In this document: positions 27,639-36,475 of the stretch, in pieces
Layout: every line of letters starts with the position of its first letter
Numbering within the stretch: the stretch's first letter is position 1
Program-made: the position numbers and the translations under genes
The notes under the pieces: generated by a model
Database searches by the model: none
Told to the model about the DNA's origin: nothing
What the model saw: only the letters and a program-made list of their open reading frames with translations
Assembly (NCBI RefSeq): GCF_011250555.1
Contig: NZ_JAANMZ010000037.1
Location: 1-48,260, forward strand
Source of the DNA: Bacillus sp. MM2020_4
Lineage (GTDB): Bacteria > Bacillota > Bacilli > Bacillales > Cytobacillaceae
Reading direction: 5' to 3'
Length of the DNA: 48,260 nt

Positions 27639-28394
27639 ATGTGTTTAATCTTGTTTGCCTATCAAGTTCATCCTGAATATAAGCTGATTGTTGCGGCAAA
27701 TCGTGATGAATTTTATCAAAGACCAACTGCTCCCGCACATTTTTGGGAGGATCAGCCCGAAATCCTAGCGGGACGAGATTTGGAAAAAATGGGGACGTGG
27801 ATGGGAATCACGGCCTCTGGGCGCTTCGCCGCTTTGACCAATTATCGGAATCCGAGGGAATCGACGGATGGTAAGCATTCGCGCGGAAAATTAGTCGCGG
27901 ATGCACTGAAATACAATGGGGATAGTAAGGATTATATGAAACAAATAGTACGTCATAAGGACTTGTTCCCAGGTTATAATTTATTGGCCGGCGACGGGGA
28001 TGAACTATTTTATTATTCGAATATCGGCAACAAGCTTGAAGAGCTTGAACCAGGACTATATGGGGTTAGCAATCATTTATTAAATAGCGAATGGCCTAAA
28101 GTGCAAAAAGGGAAGGAGGGTCTGACCCAAATCATTCATGGCAAGAAGGAAGAACTGGTAGAGAAACTTTTTCTACTCCTGCAAAATTCCGATCCTGCTC
28201 AGGATGAATCTCTTCCAAAAACAGGAGTTTCACTAGAAATGGAAAGAATGCTCTCGCCTTTGTTTATTAAAAGTGAGAAGTACGGGACGAGGAGTTCGAC
28301 GGTTTTGTTACTGTCTGAAAAGGAAATCCAATATGTGGAGAGAGTATACACAACGGATACCGTCAAGGATCAGAAATTCACGATTCAACTATGA
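27639..28394 (+). CDS. NRDE-family (TANGO2-like) protein
   Basis: The 251-residue protein begins MCLILFAYQVHPEYKLIVAANRDEFYQRPTAPAHFWED, with the conserved N-terminal Cys and the NRDE signature at residues 21-24. ILAGRDLEKMGTWMGITASGRFAALTNYRNP and YGVSNHLLNSEWPKVQKGKE follow. The family includes eukaryotic TANGO2; an N-terminal nucleophile (Ntn) hydrolase-like fold is suggested by the Cys2 position. The biochemical role in bacteria is not established. The upstream site is weak (AAGGGTAG). It is monocistronic by appearance. Confidence 0.88.
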   Translation: MCLILFAYQVHPEYKLIVAANRDEFYQRPTAPAHFWEDQPEILAGRDLEKMGTWMGITASGRFAALTNYRNPRESTDGKHSRGKLVADALKYNGDSKDYMKQIVRHKDLFPGYNLLAGDGDELFYYSNIGNKLEELEPGLYGVSNHLLNSEWPKVQKGKEGLTQIIHGKKEELVEKLFLLLQNSDPAQDESLPKTGVSLEMERMLSPLFIKSEKYGTRSSTVLLLSEKEIQYVERVYTTDTVKDQKFTIQL

Positions 28395-28425
28395 TTTTTT
28401 TGGAAAAATAAATGGGAAATGACTC

Positions 28426-28459
28426 CTCGTAAGCGGATCAACGAGTATGGTTTTTTTAT
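28426..28459 (+). terminator. Weak terminator after the NRDE gene
   Basis: Short stem CTCGT (28426-28430) / ACGAG (28441-28445) followed a few nt later by seven T. A separate 9-bp inverted repeat ACTTAAAAA (28461-28469) / TTTTTAAGT (28480-28488) precedes lemA. Confidence 0.45.
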
Positions 28460-28524
28460 TACTTAAAAAGGGAACTTATTTTTTAAGTGATATATACTAT
28501 AGGTGAGAAAGGAGCGTGATTCAT

Positions 28525-29100
28525 TTGAAAAAAGGATGGGTAGGAATTGGCATTGTGGTCGGCATCATTGTTATTTTCGGCCTCATGTTCATGTCCAGCT
28601 ATAATGGCTTTGTCAATCTGGAAGAAAACGTGGATCAGTCACATGCTCAAATCGAAAATCAGCTGCAAAGAAGGCTGGATTTAATCCCAAACTTAGTGAG
28701 TACCGTAAAAGGATATGCGTCACATGAAAAAGAAGTAATCGCCTCAATCTCAGATGCGCGTGCCCGACTTGCCGGTGCCAACACGCCGCAGGAGGAAGCG
28801 ACAGCCAATGCTGAATTATCAGGTGCTTTAAGCCGATTACTCGTGGTGGTTGAAAATTACCCAAATTTGAAAGCGGATCAGCAGTTTACTCAATTAATGG
28901 ATGAACTTGCTGGAACTGAGAATCGTATTGCCGTAGCCCGGAAAGATTATAATGATCAAGTAGCAGAATTTAATAAAAAGGTAAAAAGAATGCCGGGATC
29001 CATTATTGCGGGAATTGCCGGGTTCGATGAAAAGGAATATTTTAAAGCGGATCCTAAAGCCGGGGAAGCACCAAAGGTTGACTTTGGGGGCAATGGATAA
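28525..29100 (+). CDS. lemA: LemA family protein
   Basis: The 191-residue membrane-anchored coiled-coil protein has one N-terminal transmembrane segment (about 6-24), then the LemA signature YNGFVNLEENVDQSHAQIENQLQRRLDLIPNLVSTVKGYASHE, YPNLKADQQFTQLMDELAGTENRIAVARKDYNDQVAEFN and MPGSIIAGIAGFDEKEYF. TTG 28525 is chosen because AAAGGAG (28508-28514) is 10 nt away; GTG 28516 would be too close. It overlaps the TPM-domain gene by 1 nt (TAATG), the common LemA plus TPM pairing. The cellular function of the family is poorly known; an envelope-associated role is likely. Confidence 0.92.
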   Translation: MKKGWVGIGIVVGIIVIFGLMFMSSYNGFVNLEENVDQSHAQIENQLQRRLDLIPNLVSTVKGYASHEKEVIASISDARARLAGANTPQEEATANAELSGALSRLLVVVENYPNLKADQQFTQLMDELAGTENRIAVARKDYNDQVAEFNKKVKRMPGSIIAGIAGFDEKEYFKADPKAGEAPKVDFGGNG

Positions 29101-29864
29101 TGAAGGTACAAAGGGTCTTCAGCTTTATTTTGGTGTTTTTCACTTTTTTTCTGGGTGCAGCAACTGCACTTGCTGAGGATATCCGTATTCCTGCTCCGGT
29201 AGGAGATATTTATGTACAGGATTTTGCTGGTGTTTTAACCGAAACTGAAAAAGCTGATTTACGCAATTTAGGCAGAAGTATTGAAGATCAAACAACCGCA
29301 CAGGTTGCTGTATTGACAGTCGACACCATTGGCGACCGAGCAATAGAGGAATTTGCGAACGAGGCATTTCGGCAATACGGAATCGGCAGCAAAAAGGAAA
29401 ACAATGGTGTATTGCTTGTTTTAGCGATGAAAGAACGGGTAGCGAGAATTGAAGTGGGCTATGGGCTGGAGGGCAGGATTCCTGATGGAAAGGCCGGACG
29501 AATTCTTGATGAATACGCCATTCCCTATTTGAAAAATCAACAGCCGAATAGCGCGGTAGTAGAGACCTATAAGGCTCTTGCACAAGAAGTCTTCGCTGAA
29601 TATGGTATTGAGGGTGGCGCGCAGACAGAGCCGAATCAAAGTCCTGCGGTATCAAAGGACGAAGGGGGAGGAATTCCGATCCCGTCCTGGCTGATCATTC
29701 TACTCGTGGTGGTTGTCGTATTTCTCGACTTTAGGTTCTTTGGCGGTACCCTCACCTACCTGCTCCTCTCTATCATTACCCGTGGTGGCGGCAGAGGTGG
29801 GGGAGGTTCCCGCGGTGGCGGGGGCGGATCCTCCGGTGGGGGTGGAGCCAGCCGTGGCTGGTAA
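29100..29864 (+). CDS. TPM-domain (YgcG-like) membrane protein with glycine-rich tail
   Basis: The 254-residue product has a signal peptide (about 1-25, cleavage near ATALAED), an extracytoplasmic TPM domain at about 38-165 (VQDFAGVLTETEKADLRNLGRSIEDQTTAQVAVLTVDTIGD, IEVGYGLEGRIPDGKAGRIL) and transmembrane segments at about 198-214 and 217-230. It ends in a Gly/Ser-rich tail typical of YgcG proteins. It is translationally coupled to lemA. Family members are envelope proteins sometimes linked to membrane-protein assembly or stress; no catalytic function is established. Confidence 0.9.
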   Translation: MKVQRVFSFILVFFTFFLGAATALAEDIRIPAPVGDIYVQDFAGVLTETEKADLRNLGRSIEDQTTAQVAVLTVDTIGDRAIEEFANEAFRQYGIGSKKENNGVLLVLAMKERVARIEVGYGLEGRIPDGKAGRILDEYAIPYLKNQQPNSAVVETYKALAQEVFAEYGIEGGAQTEPNQSPAVSKDEGGGIPIPSWLIILLVVVVVFLDFRFFGGTLTYLLLSIITRGGGRGGGGSRGGGGGSSGGGGASRGW

Positions 29865-29890
29865 AAGAAAAAAATACTCTTAATAAAGGC

Positions 29891-29949
29891 AACCAAAGCC
29901 GTACCCTTACATGTAGATGGGTTATGGCTTTGGTTTATTTGCGTTCTTA
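29891..29949 (+). terminator. Intrinsic terminator of the lemA operon
   Basis: Stem AACCAAAGCC (29891-29900) / GGCTTTGGTT (29936-29945) with additional inner pairing TACCC / GGGTT, followed by TATTT. Confidence 0.82.
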
Positions 29950-30065
29950 GACATTGTGGGCATACTTCCCACCTTTAAAACCTTTTAAATAATTTAAAAT
30001 TATCATATAATAAGAGATATAAATCTATTAATAATGTATTCACGGTGAAATGGTAAAAATTGATA

Positions 30066-30124
30066 CAGAAAAGGTTTTGACTAGGTGGCGGCCGTAGCTT
30101 GGTGTGATGCCTATATCTTTTCTG
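30066..30124 (+). other. Structured mqo leader region
   Basis: CAGAAAAG (30066-30073) pairs with CTTTTCTG (30117-30124), enclosing a GC-rich 43-nt segment inside otherwise AT-rich DNA, 29 nt before the mqo start. No known riboswitch class is recognised. A TATAAT (30006-30011) with poor -35 TTTTAA is the only promoter candidate. Confidence 0.45.
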
Positions 30125-30152
30125 CAAATTCCTGGGGAAAAGGTTGATAAAA

Positions 30153-31655
30153 ATGAACAACAGCGAAACTAAAACAGATGTCATTTTAATTGGCGCCGGA
30201 ATCATGAGTGCGACTTTAGGGACGATTTTGAAAGAATTAGTACCGGAATGGGAAATTACAGTGTTTGAGAAGCTTGCAAATGCTGGAGAAGAAAGCTCAA
30301 ATGAATGGAATAATGCGGGAACGGGGCATGCGGCACTCTGCGAGCTTAACTACACGGTTGAAAAACCAGACGGATCGTTGGATATTAGCAAAGCTATCAA
30401 TATTAATGAGCAGTTTCAACTCTCAAGACAATTTTGGTCTTATCTTGTAAACCGCAATCTGATTCGCAATCCGCAGGACTTTATCATGCCAATCCCTCAT
30501 ATGAGTTTAGTGCAGGGAGAACAGGATGTAGCCTTTTTGAAAAAACGGTTTAAAGCGCTTTCGGACAATCCTCTGTTTAAGGGGATGGAGTTTTCTGAGG
30601 ACCATGACAAACTGATAGAATGGATTCCGCTGATCATGGAAGGCCGAACATTGAGCGAACCGATTGCGGCTACAAAAATCGACTCTGGAACAGATGTCAA
30701 CTTTGGTGCTTTAACACGTATGTTGTTTGATCACTTAGAGAGTAAAAACGTCAAGATTAACTATGAGCATAGTGTGGAGGATATTAAACGTACGGACGAT
30801 GGTTCATGGGAATTAAAAGTGTGGAACATGGCTACCGGTAATATCGAACGCCATGCGGCAAAATTCGTATTCATCGGCGGAGGCGGCGGTTCCTTACATT
30901 TACTGCAAAAAACGGGTATTCCTGAGTCCAAACATATTGGAGGATTCCCTGTAAGCGGAATCTTTATGGTGTGTAATGATCCAGAAGTTGTATCGCAGCA
31001 TCATGCAAAAGTATACGGCAAGGCTAAGGTGGGTGCTCCACCAATGTCTGTTCCGCATCTTGACACAAGATATATTGATGATAAAAAATCGTTGTTATTT
31101 GGACCATTTGCCGGTTTCTCACCTAAATTCTTAAAAACCGGTTCCAATATGGATTTAATCACTTCCGTAAAACCGGATAATGTTCTAACGATGTTGGCGG
31201 CGGGAGCCAAACAGATGCCGCTAACAAAATACCTGATTCAGCAAGTAATGTTATCAAAAGAACAACGCATGGAAGAGTTACGTGAGTTTATCCCGAATGC
31301 TAAAAGTGGGGATTGGGATTTAGTAGTAGCCGGCCAGCGTGTTCAAGTTATCAAGGATACTGAAGCAGGGGGCAAAGGCACGCTACAATTTGGCACGGAA
31401 GTAATTACTGCGGCCGATGGCTCGATTGCAGCATTATTAGGGGCTTCACCGGGTGCTTCTACTGCTGTTCACGTGATGCTTGAGATCATTGAAAAGTGCT
31501 TCCCGCAACACGTGAAAGAGTGGGAACCGAAAATTAAAGAAATGATTCCTTCTCATGGTGTTTCACTAATGGAGAACCCAGAGCTTCTGGACAAGATTCA
31601 AACCTCAACGGCAGTGACACTTGGTCTAAGTGAAAAAGAACTGGTCTTTAGTTAA
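30153..31655 (+). CDS. mqo: Malate:quinone oxidoreductase Mqo
   Basis: The 500-residue peripheral membrane flavoprotein oxidises L-malate to oxaloacetate and passes electrons to the quinone pool, an alternative to NAD malate dehydrogenase. It has the N-terminal FAD motif [67 protein letters not shown] and [13 protein letters not shown], all typical of Mqo. ATG 30153 fits AAAGG at 30139-30143 better than TTG 30144. It is a single gene with a long structured leader and a perfect terminator. Confidence 0.94.
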   Translation: MNNSETKTDVILIGAGIMSATLGTILKELVPEWEITVFEKLANAGEESSNEWNNAGTGHAALCELNYTVEKPDGSLDISKAININEQFQLSRQFWSYLVNRNLIRNPQDFIMPIPHMSLVQGEQDVAFLKKRFKALSDNPLFKGMEFSEDHDKLIEWIPLIMEGRTLSEPIAATKIDSGTDVNFGALTRMLFDHLESKNVKINYEHSVEDIKRTDDGSWELKVWNMATGNIERHAAKFVFIGGGGGSLHLLQKTGIPESKHIGGFPVSGIFMVCNDPEVVSQHHAKVYGKAKVGAPPMSVPHLDTRYIDDKKSLLFGPFAGFSPKFLKTGSNMDLITSVKPDNVLTMLAAGAKQMPLTKYLIQQVMLSKEQRMEELREFIPNAKSGDWDLVVAGQRVQVIKDTEAGGKGTLQFGTEVITAADGSIAALLGASPGASTAVHVMLEIIEKCFPQHVKEWEPKIKEMIPSHGVSLMENPELLDKIQTSTAVTLGLSEKELVFS

Positions 31656-31680
31656 TTTTTGAAGATGGTAATAAAACGCA

Positions 31681-31718
31681 GAACCTTCAATCTATCTTTG
31701 GATTGAAGGTTCCTTTTT
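31681..31718. terminator. Terminator between convergent mqo and dedA-type gene
   Basis: Perfect 12-bp stem GAACCTTCAATC (31681-31692) / GATTGAAGGTTC (31701-31712), then CTTTTT on the plus strand. Confidence 0.92.
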
Positions 31719-31722
31719 AGGT

Positions 31723-32331
31723 TCACGATGAAGCATTTTTTAGGATTCTTTTTTTTCTCCTATAGGAATAAATAATAATGAACCCTAAAAGAAGTAGTAG
31801 GATTAAATAGATACTATACCGAGAAAGATATGCTTCAACATGCATCCAATTTTCACCAAGTAATCTGCCTAAAGTGATAAAAGTAAAACACCAGATAGCC
31901 GCTCCCAAATAAGCAAATAAGGTGAATTTTTTATAGGAATAGCGGTTGATCCCAGCAAGATAGGCAGTAATATGCCGCACCCCAGGAATAAAAAAGCCAA
32001 TGAAGAGTAGGAAAGGACCTAATTTGTTAAATAATATCCTTGTTCTCTCAACCCTAGTTTCAGTGATATGAATTTTAGGACCGAATTTATGTAAAAAGGG
32101 TATTCCTAATTTGATACCTAAAATAAAGCTAATCGTAATTCCACTGCATGCCCCAATAAAAGCACAGAAAAGTGAAGGCAGAAAAACCATTTGTTCGGCA
32201 AAAACAGTATAGCCCACATATGTCAGCAGAACCTCATCAGGGATGGGCAGGCCAACAATACCACCGAATAAAGCCAAAATGATTCCAAAATAGCCAAAAT
32301 GCTCAATAAGGGAATTCAAATACTCCATCAT
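31723..32331 (-). CDS. DedA/SNARE-associated (VTT) family membrane protein
   Basis: The 202-residue polytopic protein has the DedA core: FGGIVGLPIPDEVLLTYVGY (re-entrant-type Pro/Glu motif), GACSGITISFILGIKLG, the amphipathic region with RTRILFNKLGPFLLFIGFFIPGVRHITAYLAGINR, and late TM GAAIWCFTFITLGRLLGENW. DedA proteins are linked to undecaprenyl-phosphate or phospholipid flipping and proton-motive-force homeostasis. ATG 32331 (AGGG 6 nt upstream) is preferred; the frame continues to ATG 32370, whose GGGAGG is about 17 nt away. It is monocistronic and convergent with mqo. Confidence 0.88.
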   Translation of the reverse strand: MMEYLNSLIEHFGYFGIILALFGGIVGLPIPDEVLLTYVGYTVFAEQMVFLPSLFCAFIGACSGITISFILGIKLGIPFLHKFGPKIHITETRVERTRILFNKLGPFLLFIGFFIPGVRHITAYLAGINRYSYKKFTLFAYLGAAIWCFTFITLGRLLGENWMHVEAYLSRYSIYLILLLLLGFIIIYSYRRKKRILKNASS

Positions 32332-32446
32332 CACACGCCCTACAGTCAATTCTTGAAAAAATAACACCATAAAAAGGAAAAGAAAAACCTCCCAACCATA
32401 GCATCCACAAAATTTTAAACATTATCCCGCTATTAATACAGTAATA

Positions 32447-32459
32447 GGTGCCTGTCACC
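32447..32459. repeat. Dispersed repeat copy (GGTGCCTGTCACC)
   Basis: Located 65-77 nt before the alpha-galactosidase ATG, just upstream of its TATAAT (32480-32485). Confidence 0.75.
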
Positions 32460-32523
32460 ATTTTTACCATACTTCCCGATATAATAGTAAAAATTTATTT
32501 TCATTTTCTAGGAGTGTGTTACG

Positions 32524-34713
32524 ATGCCGATTGTGTGGAATGAGGCAGAGCGAGTGTTTCATTTATATAACAGCAATGTCAGTTATCTGATTCAAATTGT
32601 TCATGGAAAGTATCCTGCCCATTTATTTTGGGGCAAGCGTGTTCAGGTATTACAGCCTTCATCAATCCTTACATTCAAGGGCAGGGCGTTTTCGCCAACA
32701 CAGGAGCCCGCTGATCCAAGATTTTCACTCGATACACTTCCGCAGGAATATCCGGCATTTGGGAACGGGGATTTCCGAGCTCCTGCCTTTCAACTTCGGA
32801 CTAATGATGGCTCAACGATGACAGAATTTGTCTATGATTCTCATCAGATTATGAGCGGAAAACCCATGTTAAGCGGGTTACCATCGTCCTATATTGAAGA
32901 TGTGGCTGAGGCAGACACACTCGTCATTACCATGGTAGATTCCATACTGGGGATTGGGGTGAATCTACATTATACAATTTACCGGGACCTAGATGTCATT
33001 ACCAGGTCCGTGTCCTTCGAGCATCTGGGCAGCCATCCTGTTGAAATCCATAAATGTATGAGCATGTCAGTGGATTTCCACGAGTCGAATTGGGACTGGC
33101 TTCACCTACAAGGGACATGGGCACGGGAACGGCATATCGAACGGCTGCCGCTGCACCATGGGACACAATCGATTTCCTCTGCACGAGGCGCTAGCAGCCA
33201 TCAACATAATCCTTTTATTGCTTTGCTTTCGAAAGGCGCCGACGAGGAATATGGCGATGTTTATGGTGTTAGTCTCATGTACAGCGGAAATTTCCAGGCC
33301 TCCATTGAGGTAGATCCTTTTGAGACGACGAGGCTGAATATCGGAATCAATCATTTTGATTTTATATGGGTGTTAAAGCCAGGGGAATCATTTCAAACCC
33401 CGGAAGCACTAATGGTTTATTCCTCGGATGGCCTTGGCGGAATGTCGAGAACTTTTCATAAAATGTTGCGCACTAGGGTGTGCCGCGGTGTTTATCGGGA
33501 TAAAACGCGACCGATTCTGATCAATAATTGGGAAGCCACTTATTTTAATTTTAGTGAAAAAAAATTAAAGGAAATAGCGGATGCTGGGAAAAATCTTGGA
33601 ATGGAACTGTTTGCCCTTGATGACGGTTGGTTTGGACACCGAGATAATGATAAAAGCTCGCTGGGTGATTGGACTGTCTATAAGAAAAAGTTACCCAACG
33701 GTTTAGCTGGGCTTGCTGACTATGTAGAAAAAAAAGGAATGATATTTGGATTATGGGTAGAGCCGGAAATGGTCTCGCCTGATAGCGATTTGTACCGGAA
33801 GAATCCAGATTGGTGTCTGCATGTGCCGAAGCGTGACCGAACACTGTCGAGAAATCAGCTTGTCCTAGATTTAAGCAGGGAAGATGTATGTGTTTTTTTA
33901 ACCGAAACCCTTACAAGGGTTTTCTCCAGTGCTTCAATTTCCTATGTGAAGTGGGATATGAACCGAAATATGACGGAGGTGGGCTCGGCTGCGCTCCCCC
34001 CTGAAAGACAAAAGGAAACAGCTCATCGTTATATGCTCGGGTTGTATCGAATTTTAGAAAAATTAACTGAACGTTTTCCGCAGATTTTGTTTGAAAGCTG
34101 CTCGGGCGGCGGTGGCCGATTTGACCCAGGTATGCTTTATTACATGCCGCAAACGTGGACAAGTGATGATACGGATGCGGTCGAACGATTAAAAATTCAA
34201 TTTGGAACAAGTATGATCTACCCCGCTATCACGATAGGAGCGCATGTTTCAGATGTGCCGAACCATCAGGTAGGAAGGGTAACACCGCTGCAAATGAGGT
34301 GTCATGTGGCGATGGCAGCCAATTTGGGCTTTGAACTTCATGTGGATAAGCTGAGTAATGCTGATCAAGCAGTGGTGACTGAACAAATTAATTCTTACCA
34401 TCAAATAAAGGAAATTGTTCTTTTCGGTGACCTGTATCGGCTGTTAAGTCCATTTGAAGGAATGGACACAGCATTGATGTATGTTGCGCCGAACCAGGAA
34501 CAGGCAGTTGTCTTTTACTACAAAACACTGGCAACACCTAATCCGCCATTTTTTCGTTTAAAATTTCGCGGGTTAAATCCAACGCTAAAATACAAAATAA
34601 ACAACGGGGAATTGGCCTACTTTGGTGATGAACTAATGGAGATTGGCCTATCCATGCCGCTGATCAAAAAAGACTATACTTCTCATATTTATCTCATTGA
34701 AAAGTGGAGATAA
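32524..34713 (+). CDS. Alpha-galactosidase, GH36
   Basis: Hydrolyses alpha-1,6-linked galactose from melibiose, raffinose and related oligosaccharides. The 729-residue protein has the N-terminal beta-supersandwich, a catalytic barrel with FALDDGWFG near 363, WVEPEMVSPDSDLYRKNPDWCLH near 411, nucleophile D478 in YVKWDMNRNM, SCSGGGGRFDPGMLYY near 525 and acid/base D548 in TWTSDDTDAVERLKIQFG, then a C-terminal beta domain. Length and both catalytic positions agree with Geobacillus stearothermophilus AgaA/AgaB as remembered. There is no signal peptide, so it acts inside the cell. The RBS TAGGAGTG precedes ATG 32524. It is a single gene distant from galKTM but feeding the same pathway. Confidence 0.94.
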   Translation: MPIVWNEAERVFHLYNSNVSYLIQIVHGKYPAHLFWGKRVQVLQPSSILTFKGRAFSPTQEPADPRFSLDTLPQEYPAFGNGDFRAPAFQLRTNDGSTMTEFVYDSHQIMSGKPMLSGLPSSYIEDVAEADTLVITMVDSILGIGVNLHYTIYRDLDVITRSVSFEHLGSHPVEIHKCMSMSVDFHESNWDWLHLQGTWARERHIERLPLHHGTQSISSARGASSHQHNPFIALLSKGADEEYGDVYGVSLMYSGNFQASIEVDPFETTRLNIGINHFDFIWVLKPGESFQTPEALMVYSSDGLGGMSRTFHKMLRTRVCRGVYRDKTRPILINNWEATYFNFSEKKLKEIADAGKNLGMELFALDDGWFGHRDNDKSSLGDWTVYKKKLPNGLAGLADYVEKKGMIFGLWVEPEMVSPDSDLYRKNPDWCLHVPKRDRTLSRNQLVLDLSREDVCVFLTETLTRVFSSASISYVKWDMNRNMTEVGSAALPPERQKETAHRYMLGLYRILEKLTERFPQILFESCSGGGGRFDPGMLYYMPQTWTSDDTDAVERLKIQFGTSMIYPAITIGAHVSDVPNHQVGRVTPLQMRCHVAMAANLGFELHVDKLSNADQAVVTEQINSYHQIKEIVLFGDLYRLLSPFEGMDTALMYVAPNQEQAVVFYYKTLATPNPPFFRLKFRGLNPTLKYKINNGELAYFGDELMEIGLSMPLIKKDYTSHIYLIEKWR

Positions 34714-34761
34714 GAAAAGCAATGAACCATAAAAGTTAAACAAGTTGACAAGGGTATAAAG

Positions 34762-34774
34762 GGTGTCAGGCACC
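34762..34774. repeat. Dispersed repeat copy (GGTGTCAGGCACC)
   Basis: Stand-alone copy between the alpha-galactosidase gene and the yhcX-like gene; no T-tract hairpin is seen here, so the alpha-galactosidase gene has no obvious intrinsic terminator. Confidence 0.8.
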
Positions 34775-34863
34775 AAATAATTAGTTAATATTTCAATGTA
34801 ATGGGAACCTTAATTACGTATAACCATCATATTTATTTGTTATCTAATTAAGGGTGTGAAAAT

Positions 34864-36405
34864 ATGCCAGATACAGATATGTCCAAATACGAAAAGAAAA
34901 TCATTATTCGAAGTATTCGCCTAGAAGACGTTGATGAAATTATTGCATTAGGGAAAGTTTGCTTTCCAAATATGGAACCGTGGAAACGGGAGTAGTTGGT
35001 TAGTCACATTCGAATATTCCCAGAGGGACAGTTTTGTGTGGAATATGAGGACAAAATTGTCGGTTCATGTTCTAGTTTAATTGTTAATTTTAACGAGTAT
35101 GACGACCAGCACACCTGGGATACCATCACAGACAATGGATATATCACCAACCACGACCCTGATGGATTCAATTTATATGGGATAGAGGTAATGGTGGATC
35201 CGGAATATCGCCGCATGAAACTTGGGCACCGTCTCTACGAGGCGCGTAAAGAACTTGCGGTCAGATTAAATCTTCAAAGCATCATTATTGGTGGACGAAT
35301 CCCAAATTATCATAAATACAAGGATGAAATGACCGCTCGTGAATATGTTCAGGCGGTTGAAAAACATAGCATCTATGACCCTGTCTTGTCTTTTCAGCTC
35401 TTACAGGGCTTTACAATAAAACGTATTAATACAAGTTACCTTCCTGATGATAAGGCCTCTGCTTCTGACGCAACCTTAATGGAATGGAACAATGTTGATT
35501 ATCGCCCGAAAAGCAAACGAATTTATCGAACTGCATTTCCTGTTAGAATCTGTGCTGTGCAGTACATGATGAAAAAAATAGATTCCATTCAGGACTTTAG
35601 CAGGCAAGTCGAATATTATGTAGATGTTGCCGCGGATTTTAGATCGGATTTTGTAGTATTCCCTGAGATTTTTACAACGCAATTAATGTCATTTCTAGAA
35701 GAAAAGCGACCGGATCGGGCTGTCCGCCGGCTAGCCACCTATACGGATCAATTTATTGAATTGTTCACACAACTAGCAGTCCGTTATAATGTCAACATTG
35801 TCGGAGGATCCCATTTTGTTGAAGAGGATGGGGATGTGTACAATGTCGGTTTTCTTTTCCGTCGTAATGGAACGATTGAGAAGCAGTACAAAATTCACTC
35901 AACCCAAAACGAGCGCAAGTGGTGGGGAATATCGGATGGAAATGAAATGAATGTGTTTGACACCGATTGCGGAAAAATTGCTATTCAAATTTCGTATGAT
36001 ATCGAGTTTCCTGAACTCGCAAGGATAGCCGTTGATAATGGGGCCAATATTATTTTTGTCCCGTTTTGTACAGAAGATCGTCAAGGGTACCTGCGTGTCC
36101 GTTACTGCGCCCAAGCAAGGGCGATTGAGAATAATGTATATACCTGTATTGCAGGGACTGTGGGCAACTTAACACATGTGGAGAACATGGATATTCAGTA
36201 CGCCCAGTCTGGAATTTTTTCACCTTCAGACTTTGAGTTTGCCAGGGATGGGATCGTTGGAGAATGTGATGCCAATATAGACACCGTCGTAGTTGGAGAT
36301 GTCGATCTGGAGATACTAAGACGCTCCCGTAATACCGGCTCATTGCGGCAATCGAGCGATAGAAGACATGATTTATATCGGATTGTTTGGAATGAAAAAA
36401 AGTAG
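34864..36405 (+). pseudogene. yhcX: yhcX-like GNAT--carbon-nitrogen hydrolase gene interrupted by an in-frame TAG
   Basis: Read through one stop, the frame from ATG 34864 (AAGGGTGTG upstream) gives 513 positions, the length of B. subtilis YhcX: an N-terminal GNAT acetyltransferase domain (IIIRSIRLEDVDEIIALGKVCFP; later YGIEVMVDPEYRRMKLGHRLYEARKEL) and a C-terminal nitrilase-type domain. Codon 44 (34993-34995) is TAG, in EPWKRE*LVSHIRIFPEGQ; a CAG to TAG change would account for it. The next codon is TTG (34996), preceded by GGGAG, so a 469-residue product by reinitiation is possible. In the nitrilase domain Glu (VVFPEIF) and Lys (KQYKIH) remain, but the nucleophilic Cys position reads Ser (QISYDIEFPE, codon 35992-35994). 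Probably decaying or altered; a sequencing error at the TAG cannot be excluded. Confidence 0.82.
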
Positions 36406-36434
36406 ATGGTGTCTTTGACGGTGACAAATAGTAA

Positions 36435-36466
36435 GATTGCAAAGGGATGACTCTCCCTTTGCAATC
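36435..36466. terminator. Terminator between convergent yhcX-like and ytbE genes
   Basis: Perfect 13-bp stem GATTGCAAAGGGA (36435-36447) / TCCCTTTGCAATC (36454-36466) with a 6-nt loop. The T run on either side is modest. Confidence 0.8.
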
Positions 36467-36475
36467 CATTTGGTT

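Noticed and set aside
29140..29655. 171-codon minus-strand ORF
   Set aside because: Antisense to the TPM-domain gene; low-complexity His/Gln/Leu composition typical of a shadow frame.
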